DNA of 64,000 nt from JAVBNH01 sp031551635. Its GTDB lineage: Bacteria > Bacillota > Clostridia > Oscillospirales > Acutalibacteraceae. The position numbers and the translations under genes are program-made. Positions 51,946 to 59,271 of the stretch are shown here, piece by piece. Numbering within the stretch: the stretch's first letter is position 1; each line of letters begins with the position of its first letter. The notes under the pieces are model-generated. The model was not told the DNA's origin and did no database searches. It saw only the letters and a list, made by a program, of their open reading frames with translations. The stretch lies in NCBI GenBank assembly GCA_031551635.1, contig JAVBNH010000009.1, positions 1 through 64,000 of the forward strand, read 5' to 3'.

Positions 51946-53232
51946 GTGATTAAAATTATTGACGCGCGCGAAAACGGCTTTGTCTATGAAGCTGACCGCG
52001 CAGAGATTGTCAGTGCCGAAATTGCCGCGGCAGTCGATGAAATACTTCTCGATGTGAAACAAAACGGCGACAAAGCGGTGCTGCGGTATGTTGAAAAATT
52101 CGACGGAGTGCGTCTTGAGTGTTTGAAAGTCAGCGAAGAGGAAATAATCGATGCGTTCACACTATGCGACGATTTTTTCCTTGATACACTGCGGCTGGCG
52201 AAAGAAAACTTGGAAAAATATCACTCTAAACAGATTAGAAATGACTATATAATCAATGAAAAAGATGGCGTTATTCTCGGACAGAAAATAACACCTATTG
52301 AAAAGGTTGGCATTTATGTTCCGGGCGGCACAGCGAGCTATCCCTCAACCGTGCTCATGGATGCTGTACCCGCAAAACTCGCGGGGGTGGGTGAAATTAT
52401 TATGACAACACCCGCCGGGAAAGACGGAAAAGTCGCACCCGCAATTCTGGCTGCAGCTAAAATTGCCGGAGTGAGCTCGATTTACAAAACAGGCGGAGCC
52501 GGAGCTGTTGCCGCTCTTGCATACGGTACAAAGAGTATACCAAAAGTTGATAAAATTGTCGGACCCGGTAATATTTTCGTTCAGACCGCTAAGCAGAAGG
52601 TCAGCGGTCTTGTCGGAATTGATATGATTGCCGGACCCAGTGAGATTCTTGTGATAACTGACGACACTGCTGAACCTGTATTTGTCGCGGCGGATATGCT
52701 CAGCCAGGCGGAGCATGATAAACGTGCCTCAGCGATGCTTGTTTGCCTGAGTGAGGAATATGCAAAAAAAGTTTCAACAGAGCTTGAAAAACAGATTCCA
52801 TTATTGCCCCGTGAGAGCTTCGCGAGGGCATCGATTGACGATTATTCGATGATAATAATTGCCAGTGACCTTGTTCATGCTGCGGAAATCTCAAATTATA
52901 TAGCGCCTGAGCACCTTGAAATCTGCATTGATGACCCCTTTTCTTTGCTTGGGCAAATTAAAAACGCGGGAAGTATATTTCTCGGTAAGAATGTTCCTGA
53001 AGCCCTCGGAGACTATCTTGCCGGTACAAATCACACTTTGCCGACCTCAGGCACCGCTAGATTTTCGAGCGCACTCTCAGTTGATGATTTTGTTAAAAAG
53101 AGCAGCTTTATTTATTATACAAAAGACGCCTTACGGGATGTGTCCGGTAGAATTGTTGATTTCGCGCACAGGGAAGGGCTTGATGCGCATGGCAGAAGCG
53201 TCAGCATAAGGTTTGAGGGAAATAATGTATGA
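51946..53232 (+). CDS. hisD: Histidinol dehydrogenase
   Basis: 428 residues. VGIYVPGGTASYPSTVLM, VDKIVGPGNIFVQTAK, DMIAGPSEILVI, SQAEHDKRASAML, NHTLPTSGTARFSSALSVDDF all match. Zinc enzyme for the last two oxidations to histidine. GTG start with AAAGGAGGG upstream. Overlaps hisC by 4 bp. Confidence 0.97.
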   Translation: MIKIIDARENGFVYEADRAEIVSAEIAAAVDEILLDVKQNGDKAVLRYVEKFDGVRLECLKVSEEEIIDAFTLCDDFFLDTLRLAKENLEKYHSKQIRNDYIINEKDGVILGQKITPIEKVGIYVPGGTASYPSTVLMDAVPAKLAGVGEIIMTTPAGKDGKVAPAILAAAKIAGVSSIYKTGGAGAVAALAYGTKSIPKVDKIVGPGNIFVQTAKQKVSGLVGIDMIAGPSEILVITDDTAEPVFVAADMLSQAEHDKRASAMLVCLSEEYAKKVSTELEKQIPLLPRESFARASIDDYSMIIIASDLVHAAEISNYIAPEHLEICIDDPFSLLGQIKNAGSIFLGKNVPEALGDYLAGTNHTLPTSGTARFSSALSVDDFVKKSSFIYYTKDALRDVSGRIVDFAHREGLDAHGRSVSIRFEGNNV

Positions 53233-54308
53233 GTAGGTTTTTTGATAAAAAATTTGAAGGCTTGAAGGCGTATATACCCGGTGAGCAGCCAAAAAATCTG
53301 GGCGAGCTAATCAAGCTCAACACAAACGAGTGCCCTTTTCCGCCGAGCCCTGCAGTTTTAGAGGCTATCAGCGCAGCGGAAGTCTTGAAGCTAAGGCTCT
53401 ATCCAGACCCGACCTGCTCGTCGCTCTGTAACACTGCCGCTGACTATTTCGGCGTTGAGCCGAACCAGATTTGCTTTGGAAACGGCAGTGATGAGCTGCT
53501 TGCCTTTTGTTTTCATGCCTTTTGCGAAAAAGGCGCGGCTTTTGCGGACATCACATACGGTTTTTACAAGGTTTTTTGCTCAATGTTCGGCGTAAAAAGC
53601 GATATAATCCGCTTAAGAAGCGATTACAGTATCAGTGTTGACGACTATTCGCAGTGCCGAGGTACGCTTTTTATTGCGAATCCGAACGCTCCGACAGGAA
53701 TGTATTTATCTCTTGCGGAAGTTGAAATACTTCTACGGCAAAATAAAGACCGCCTTGTGGTAGTTGACGAGGCATATATCGATTTCGGCGGAAAAAGTGC
53801 GGTGAAATTGATTTCAAATTACGACAACCTAATAGTTATCGGAACTTTTTCGAAATCGCGCCAGCTTGCCGGAGGGCGCCTGGGCTATGCCATATCGAAT
53901 CCGGAAATCATCGGGGAGCTGAATACTATGCGCTTCAGTTTCAACCCCTATAATGTCAATCGACTGACCTTGCTTGCGGCTGAAGCGGCTATTAGGGACG
54001 ATAAATATTTCGAGTTTTGCAAAAAAATCATAATGGAAAACCGTGAGTTTGTCAGCGGGGAGCTTGAATATCTTGGCTTTACAGTTTTGCCGAGCCTGAG
54101 TAATTTTATTTTTATCAGTAATAAAGAGATTTTGTCCGGAAAAGAATATTATCAAGCGCTTAAAGAGCGCAATATTCTTGTGAGATATTTTGACGAAGAC
54201 AGGCTGCAGGATTTTGTCAGAATTACCATTGGCACAAGCGAAGAAATGGACACGCTACTTGACGCGACCCGTGAAATCTTAGGCATTGAAGAGGTGGCGG
54301 ACTTATGA
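53229..54308 (+). CDS. hisC: Histidinol-phosphate aminotransferase
   Basis: 359 residues, PLP aminotransferase fold type I. NTNECPFPPSP, YPDPTCSSL, IANPNAPTGMY, VVDEAYIDFGG, and GTFSKSRQLAGGRLGY with the PLP lysine. Transfers amino group in the seventh step. Overlaps hisD and hisH by 4 bp each. Confidence 0.96.
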   Translation: MSRFFDKKFEGLKAYIPGEQPKNLGELIKLNTNECPFPPSPAVLEAISAAEVLKLRLYPDPTCSSLCNTAADYFGVEPNQICFGNGSDELLAFCFHAFCEKGAAFADITYGFYKVFCSMFGVKSDIIRLRSDYSISVDDYSQCRGTLFIANPNAPTGMYLSLAEVEILLRQNKDRLVVVDEAYIDFGGKSAVKLISNYDNLIVIGTFSKSRQLAGGRLGYAISNPEIIGELNTMRFSFNPYNVNRLTLLAAEAAIRDDKYFEFCKKIIMENREFVSGELEYLGFTVLPSLSNFIFISNKEILSGKEYYQALKERNILVRYFDEDRLQDFVRITIGTSEEMDTLLDATREILGIEEVADL

Positions 54309-54940
54309 TTGCAATTATCGATTATGGCGTAGGGAATCTTTACAGCCTTTCCTGTTCATTGAAATTTTTAGGAATCGACTGCATCATTACTGCCGATAAG
54401 GAAAAAATAAAAGAAGCGCAAAGGCTGATATTACCCGGAGTCGGCGCATTTGCGGACGCGTATACACGCCTGCAAAAAACCGGTCTTGTTCCTGTTGTGC
54501 TTGAGGAGGCGGCAAAAGGGAAGCCGCTTCTCGGGATTTGCCTCGGCATGCAACTTCTGTTTGAGGAAAGCTTTGAATACGGCCACTGTAAGGGTCTCGG
54601 ACTGATTCGCGGAAGTGTCTGCCCGCTTGAGCCGGATTTACGCAGCGGGGGTTTCGATTATAAGGTTCCTCAAATGGGGTGGAATAGCTTAAATATAAAA
54701 AAGAGTGATAATCCGCTCATGAAAAATACGGAAAACGGCGAATATGTATATTATGTTCATTCCTTTTACGCAAAAAACTGCGAGGCTTCGATTGTCGCCA
54801 GCTCCGATTACGGGATTGAAGTTACAGGGGTTGCGGCAAACAAAAATGTCTACGGCTGTCAGTTTCATCCGGAAAAAAGCGGAAAAACGGGACTGAGGAT
54901 ATTGCAAGCGTTCAATGAAATTAGTACCTTATTGGGCTGA
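54305..54940 (+). CDS. hisH: Imidazole glycerol phosphate synthase, glutaminase subunit
   Basis: 211 residues, class I glutamine amidotransferase: GVGNLYSLS, LPGVGAFADAYTRL, LGICLGMQLLFE (nucleophile Cys), QFHPEKSGKTGL (His, Glu). Works with HisF. The last residues STLLG and the TGA stop are encoded by palindromic repeat copy 4, so the natural end was altered. Homologues usually end near here, so activity should not suffer. Confidence 0.96.
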   Translation: MIAIIDYGVGNLYSLSCSLKFLGIDCIITADKEKIKEAQRLILPGVGAFADAYTRLQKTGLVPVVLEEAAKGKPLLGICLGMQLLFEESFEYGHCKGLGLIRGSVCPLEPDLRSGGFDYKVPQMGWNSLNIKKSDNPLMKNTENGEYVYYVHSFYAKNCEASIVASSDYGIEVTGVAANKNVYGCQFHPEKSGKTGLRILQAFNEISTLLG

Positions 54941-54997
54941 AAGCTCAACAAAAAACAAGACTTGGGTTGTGGGCTAGGCAAGCCAAGCCCACGTTAG
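54919..54997 (+). repeat. 77-bp palindromic repeat, copy 4
   Basis: Begins AATTAGTACCTTATTGGGC, ends GGCAAGCCAAGCCCACGTTAG (positions 54977-54997 in part). Inverted relative to copies 1 and 3. It covers the hisH stop codon and fills the hisH-hisA gap within an otherwise tight operon. Confidence 0.9.
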
Positions 54998-55018
54998 TAT
55001 AAAAGGTGATATTGGATT

Positions 55019-55735
55019 ATGAAGATTTTCCCGGCAATTGATTTGAAAGGCGGCAAGGTTGTTCAGCTAATGCAGGGCGATTATAGTAAGGTCAGCTATT
55101 TTGATTATGAACCTTGCGAAGCTGCACAGTTTTTTAAGTCAAAGGGCGCTGAGTATCTGCACATTGTTGACCTTGACGGTGCGAAGGATGGCAAGCTGTC
55201 GAATTTTGATGTTATTTCGAGAATTATTCGTTCGACTGATTTGTTTGTTGAGGTCGGCGGGGGTATCCGCGATGAGGAGCGCATAGAAAAGTATCTTGAC
55301 GCGGGAGTCGCCAGAGTAATTTTAGGGACTGCCGCGGTCAATAATTTTGAATTTTTATGCGAAGCCGCGTTGAAGTATAAGGAAAAAATCGCAGTCGGAG
55401 TTGACGCGAGAGACGGTTTTGTCGCGGTTGACGGCTGGCTGACAGTGACGAAGCTGGACGGAATTGAATTTTGCCGGAAGGTCAGAGATGTCGGCGTAAA
55501 AAATGTTATTTATACCGATATTTCCCGCGACGGGGCAATGAAGGGCATGAATTTTGATATTTATGAGAAGCTGATGACGGTTGAGGGGCTTGAAATAACC
55601 GCTTCCGGCGGCGTCAGCACCCTCGACGACCTCATAAAGCTTGACGAAATCGGAATCACGGCTGCAATCACCGGGACGGCGGTTTACACAGGTGCTATAG
55701 ACCTCGAGGAGGCAATAAATAGGTTGAAAAAATAG
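55019..55735 (+). CDS. hisA: Phosphoribosylformimino-AICAR-phosphate isomerase
   Basis: 238 residues, a TIM barrel: FPAIDLKGGKVVQLMQGDY, HIVDLDGAKDGK, VEVGGGIRDEERI, GVDARDGFVAVDGW, and TDISRDGAMKGMNF. Fourth step of histidine synthesis. AAGGTGAT lies before the ATG, immediately after repeat copy 4. Confidence 0.97.
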   Translation: MKIFPAIDLKGGKVVQLMQGDYSKVSYFDYEPCEAAQFFKSKGAEYLHIVDLDGAKDGKLSNFDVISRIIRSTDLFVEVGGGIRDEERIEKYLDAGVARVILGTAAVNNFEFLCEAALKYKEKIAVGVDARDGFVAVDGWLTVTKLDGIEFCRKVRDVGVKNVIYTDISRDGAMKGMNFDIYEKLMTVEGLEITASGGVSTLDDLIKLDEIGITAAITGTAVYTGAIDLEEAINRLKK

Positions 55736-55750
55736 AAAGGCAGTGATTTT

Positions 55751-56506
55751 ATGCTTGCAAAAAGAATTATACCCTGTCTCGATATCCGTGACGGCAGAGT
55801 TGTCAAGGGTATGAATTTTAAAGGGATTCAGGATGTCAACGACCCGGTGGAGCTTGCGAAATTTTACAATGAGAGCGGAGCGGACGAGCTGGTTTTTTAC
55901 GATATTACCGCAACCTATGAAAACCGCCCTCTTTTTACGGATGTGCTCGAAAGGGTAGCCGCGCAGGTTTTTATCCCTCTGACTGTCGGCGGCAGCATAA
56001 GGAGTGTCGCGGATTTTGACCGCGTACTCAAGTGCGGAGCAGACAAGGTTAGCGTAAATTCCGGCGCTGTCGCGAACAAAAATATTATTTCAGAAGCCGC
56101 GAAAAAGTACGGCAACCAGTGCGTTGTTTTGTCAATGGATGTTGCGAGGGTTGAGGGAAAATTCCATGTTTTTGTCAAAGGCGGCAGGGAGGACACAGGG
56201 CTTGACGCCGTCGAATGGGCAAAATTCGGCGAGGATAACGGCGCGGGTGAGCTGGTTGTTAACAGCATAGACACTGACGGTGTTAAAAACGGCTTTGACC
56301 TCGAAATGCTTGACGCTATTGCTGCGAGAGTGAAGCTGCCGATTATCGCCTCAGGCGGAGCAGGAAAAAAAGAGGATTTTTTGGAGCTTTTTAAGCACGA
56401 GGGTATGGATGCGGGGCTCGCGGCAAGTATTTTCCATTTTCGTGAAGTCGAAATCAGCGAATTAAAAAAATATCTCGCCGAAAACAATATATTGGTTAGA
56501 TCTTGA
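55751..56506 (+). CDS. hisF: Imidazole glycerol phosphate synthase, cyclase subunit
   Basis: 251 residues, a TIM barrel related to HisA: IIPCLDIRDGRVVKGMNFK, FYDITATYENRP, LTVGGSIRSVADFDRVL, VNSIDTDGVKNGFD, ASGGAGKKEDF. Forms imidazole glycerol phosphate with HisH. Last his gene here; hisB, hisI and hisE are not in the window. AGAAAGG upstream. Confidence 0.97.
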   Translation: MLAKRIIPCLDIRDGRVVKGMNFKGIQDVNDPVELAKFYNESGADELVFYDITATYENRPLFTDVLERVAAQVFIPLTVGGSIRSVADFDRVLKCGADKVSVNSGAVANKNIISEAAKKYGNQCVVLSMDVARVEGKFHVFVKGGREDTGLDAVEWAKFGEDNGAGELVVNSIDTDGVKNGFDLEMLDAIAARVKLPIIASGGAGKKEDFLELFKHEGMDAGLAASIFHFREVEISELKKYLAENNILVRS

Positions 56507-56521
56507 GCAAGGAAGAATAAT

Positions 56522-57442
56522 ATGAAAAATAGAAAAAAAACTATAAAAAAGATTTTATTGACTTTAGCAGCACTTTTATTGGCAGTTGTTTTAAGCGTTT
56601 GCGGAATATTATTTGTATATGTTCCGTCTTATTTAAGCAGTAAGGAGGCTTTTGATATTTCAAAAGTGGATAATATGGGAAAAATAAATGTTATGAGCTG
56701 CAATGTCCGTTGTTTTTCGCCGACCGATTTCGGCAAAAAGAGCTGGTTTTACCGCGCGCCGCTTGTTCTCGCGAATATCCGTGACAACGCGCCGGACATT
56801 ATCGGCTTTCAGGAGGTTATGCCCCTGCACTATGATTATTTGACAGAAAATCTTATCGGTTACGACAACATTATAACCTACCGCGACGAGTCACTGCTGA
56901 GTGAGGGCTGCCCTGTATTTTTCCGTAGTGACAAATATACACTGAAAGACAAGGGCTCTTTCTGGCTTTCAGAAACGCCTGAAAAAATGAGCCGTGACTG
57001 GGATTCCGCTTGCTACCGTATCTGCAGCTATGTTATCCTGACAGATATCGCAAGCGGAAGAGATTTTGTGGTGTTTAACACGCATCTCGACCATGTCAGT
57101 GATGAGGCGAGGGTTAAGGGTATTGGCGTTGTGCTCGATAAAATCAAGCAGTTCGGCGGTTTACCATCAATTCTGATGGGCGACCTTAATGCCGCTGAAA
57201 ATTCCGTAACCTATAAAAGCGCCACGGAAAACTTCCTTGACGTTAAATATCAGACCGAGGACACCATGACCTCCTGCACTTTCCAGGCTTGGGGTCAGGC
57301 TCTGGATAGACCTTGCATTGACTATATTATGATTTCAAAAACAGGCTTCAAGGTTGATAAATACGCGGTTATTACAAAGACCTATGACGGTGTTTATCCC
57401 AGTGACCATTTTCCGATTTTTGCTGAGCTTGAATTAATTTAG
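56522..57442 (+). CDS. Membrane-anchored endonuclease/exonuclease/phosphatase-family protein
   Basis: 306 residues. N-terminal membrane helix (about 10-32, ILLTLAALLLAVVLSVCGIL), then an EEP fold: VMSCNVRCFSP, DIIGFQEVM (catalytic Glu), FVVFNTHLDHVSDEARVKG (Asp/His), LMGDLNAAENS and SDHFPIFAEL (terminal SDH). It hydrolyses phosphodiesters or phosphomonoesters outside the membrane. Target unknown. Its ATG follows hisF by 15 bp with a ribosome site, so it may be read through from the his operon, but no his role is implied. Confidence 0.9.
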   Translation: MKNRKKTIKKILLTLAALLLAVVLSVCGILFVYVPSYLSSKEAFDISKVDNMGKINVMSCNVRCFSPTDFGKKSWFYRAPLVLANIRDNAPDIIGFQEVMPLHYDYLTENLIGYDNIITYRDESLLSEGCPVFFRSDKYTLKDKGSFWLSETPEKMSRDWDSACYRICSYVILTDIASGRDFVVFNTHLDHVSDEARVKGIGVVLDKIKQFGGLPSILMGDLNAAENSVTYKSATENFLDVKYQTEDTMTSCTFQAWGQALDRPCIDYIMISKTGFKVDKYAVITKTYDGVYPSDHFPIFAELELI

Positions 57443-57446
57443 CTGT

Positions 57447-58745
57447 TTAAATGCAAAACACCGCGTAAAGCGGAACAGACTTTATATTGTTTTCAAATCC
57501 GAAGTTTTTCGCTGAAACTCGAATGGAGTAAGCAGGCTTATATTTTCCGATGAATAGATTAAGGCTTTTTGATTTTGTTCTGATACCTGTTTTAACTTCA
57601 AGTGCGATAATTTCGGAATCTTTTTGTAAAATAAAATCAAGCTCCGCGGTACCCTCGCTCGTCCAGTAATATAAAGCATAATTCTTGGCTGCGAAAGCCT
57701 GTGCAACATAGTTTTCACATATTGCTCCCAAAAAAGCGTTGTCGATTTTTCCCGCTGCTAATATTGTCTGCTGTGAAATTCCGCTTTTTACTCTTAATAA
57801 TCCGACATCGCTCATATATAATTTGAAGCTTGAGAGATCGCTGTAGACTGAAATCGGCTCCATGACATGTTCGATACGCGTGCATTTTAATACCACACCG
57901 GCAAAATGCAGCCAATCCAAGGCTGAACCCAAAATGGTTGCTGTTCCACCGCGTTGAACCAGCTTATATTGAAATTTTTTATTATCCTTTGCGAGTTGAA
58001 CAGGAATTGAATTATATGCCGCACGAATCTTCACACTCTCAGCATTTGTGGCGTATTTTGCCATATCAGCGATGTAGTCATTGATGACTTTATTTTGAAT
58101 ATCCGGAACAGCGAGCAGGCTTCCGCTCTGTGTATATGTGAGAACAGCGCGGGGCATCCCTCCGATTATGAGATACAGCTTGAACAAATCAAGGGCTTTT
58201 TCATGTAAAGCCAAAGGCAGAGCTGAATTGTTTTCAAATGCCTGTTTTATTTCTTCACATAGCGCTTCTTCATTAACAGCCCATAAAAATTCTTCAAAAT
58301 CCAAAGGATAAAGAGTAATAGAATCCACATTGCCGACCGGAAAAGAATATTGTCCGCGATTTATAGCCACACCCAAAAGGCTTCCTGCACATACGATATG
58401 ATACTCAGGAGTTTTTTCGTTAAAATATTTCAGAGAAGTCAGAGCGCGTTCACAGGTTTGAATTTCATCGAAAATAATAAGTGTTTCACCTGGGATAATT
58501 CGTTCGTGAGTTTCTGTTTCTAAAAAGCGAATAAGGCGTTCCGGGTCAATATTCTCTGTAAAATATGAGCTGACTGTTTGATTGGTTTCAAGGTTTGCAT
58601 AAGCTACATTTTTATAATGCTGTGCGCCGAATTCTAGTAGAATATGTGTTTTGCCAACTTGCCTGGCGCCGTAAACCAATAGCGGCATACGATTTTGCAG
58701 TTGGTTTTTCCATTCAATCAGTTTTTTCGTTATTTTTCGTTTCAT
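57447..58745 (-). CDS. AAA ATPase with DUF4143 C-terminal domain
   Basis: 432 residues. AAA_14 domain with Walker A YGARQVGKTHILLEF (about 24-38), Walker B IIFDEIQTCE, and AGSLLG sensor. DUF4143 C-terminal domain carries a PD-(D/E)xK-like EGTAELDFILQKDSEIIALEVKTG. These proteins are numerous in anaerobes and are often horizontally spread; function unknown. It is convergent with the EEP gene. Its unusual leader contains two 127-bp repeats and a consensus promoter within an inverted repeat. Confidence 0.92.
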   Translation of the reverse strand: MKRKITKKLIEWKNQLQNRMPLLVYGARQVGKTHILLEFGAQHYKNVAYANLETNQTVSSYFTENIDPERLIRFLETETHERIIPGETLIIFDEIQTCERALTSLKYFNEKTPEYHIVCAGSLLGVAINRGQYSFPVGNVDSITLYPLDFEEFLWAVNEEALCEEIKQAFENNSALPLALHEKALDLFKLYLIIGGMPRAVLTYTQSGSLLAVPDIQNKVINDYIADMAKYATNAESVKIRAAYNSIPVQLAKDNKKFQYKLVQRGGTATILGSALDWLHFAGVVLKCTRIEHVMEPISVYSDLSSFKLYMSDVGLLRVKSGISQQTILAAGKIDNAFLGAICENYVAQAFAAKNYALYYWTSEGTAELDFILQKDSEIIALEVKTGIRTKSKSLNLFIGKYKPAYSIRVSAKNFGFENNIKSVPLYAVFCI

Positions 58746-58772
58746 GATAAACTCCTAAAAAATGTTAAGTGC

Positions 58773-59026
58773 ATTATATCATGATTTCATCCTGCGCAAG
58801 CAGGATGTGCGGCAGTGCCGCGAGGGCGCAGCCCAAATCAACCATTCAATGTTCTCCGAAGTTCTAGCGAACTCTGTTCGCGTAGAAATTCGTGAGGCTA
58901 TTATATCATGATTTCATCCTGCGCAAGCAGGATGTGCGGGAGTGCCGCGAGGGCGCAACCCAAATCAACCATTCAATGTTCTCCGAAGTTCTAGCGAACT
59001 CTGTTCGCGTAGAAATTCGTGAGGTT
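58773..59026 (-). repeat. Two tandem 127-bp repeats in the AAA ATPase leader
   Basis: Positions 58773-58899 and 58900-59026 are near-identical (about three differences) and are followed by a further partial ATTATA. Each unit can form several hairpins (CCTGC-GCAA-GCAGG, GCGGCAGTGCCGC, and CTAGCGAAC with GTTCGCGTAG). Lies between the promoter and the start codon, so it would be transcribed. Part of the 526-bp gap 58746-59271. Confidence 0.95.
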
Positions 59027-59055
59027 ATTATAGCATAATATGACTTTTATGTCAA
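59027..59055 (-). promoter_or_regulatory. Consensus sigma-A promoter of the AAA ATPase gene
   Basis: On the minus strand TTGACA (59050-59055), 17-bp spacer, TATAAT (59027-59032), a perfect match. The -35 lies in the left arm of a perfect inverted repeat. Start near 59020 would give a leader of about 275 nt made of the two 127-bp repeats. Confidence 0.85.
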
Positions 59056-59096
59056 GAAAAATCAGAATATTTTGATTTTTCTTGACATAAAAGTCA
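59041..59096. repeat. Perfect 24-bp inverted repeat
   Basis: 59041-59064 and 59073-59096 are exact inverted copies around an 8-bp loop GAATATTT. One arm contains the -35 of the AAA promoter, so it may be a repressor site or a transposon-like end. AT-rich. Confidence 0.95.
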
Positions 59097-59106
59097 AAAA
59101 ATCAGA

Positions 59107-59141
59107 AAAAAGAACCCCGCCGGAAAAATAACCAGGCGGGG
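59107..59141 (-). terminator. Terminator for the rhamnosidase operon
   Basis: CCCCGCC (59115-59121) pairs with GGCGGGG (59135-59141) over a 13-base loop; on the minus strand it is followed by a T-rich TTCTTTTTTC (59105-59114). It is about 130 bp beyond the stop codon at 59272. Confidence 0.8.
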
Positions 59142-59202
59142 AATAATTGATTTACTGGGCAATATCATGCTAATTTTAATTAAAATAGTCGGTTTATATC
59201 GT

Positions 59203-59232
59203 GAGCAAATCCTTTTGCTCATTCGCAAAAGG
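59203..59232. other. Two mutually exclusive hairpins in 3' region of the rhamnosidase
   Basis: GAGCAAA (59203) pairs with TTTGCTC (59214), and CCTTTTGC (59211) pairs with GCAAAAGG (59225). The two stems share bases, so only one forms at a time. Purpose unknown; may be a processing or stability element. Confidence 0.4.
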
Positions 59233-59271
59233 GCACCCTCGTTAACCTTCTTTTTTAATTTGGAATTAATA

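Noticed and set aside
58773..59026. CRISPR-like repeats
   Set aside because: Only two 127-bp units in direct tandem, no spacers and no cas genes; treated as a tandem duplication.
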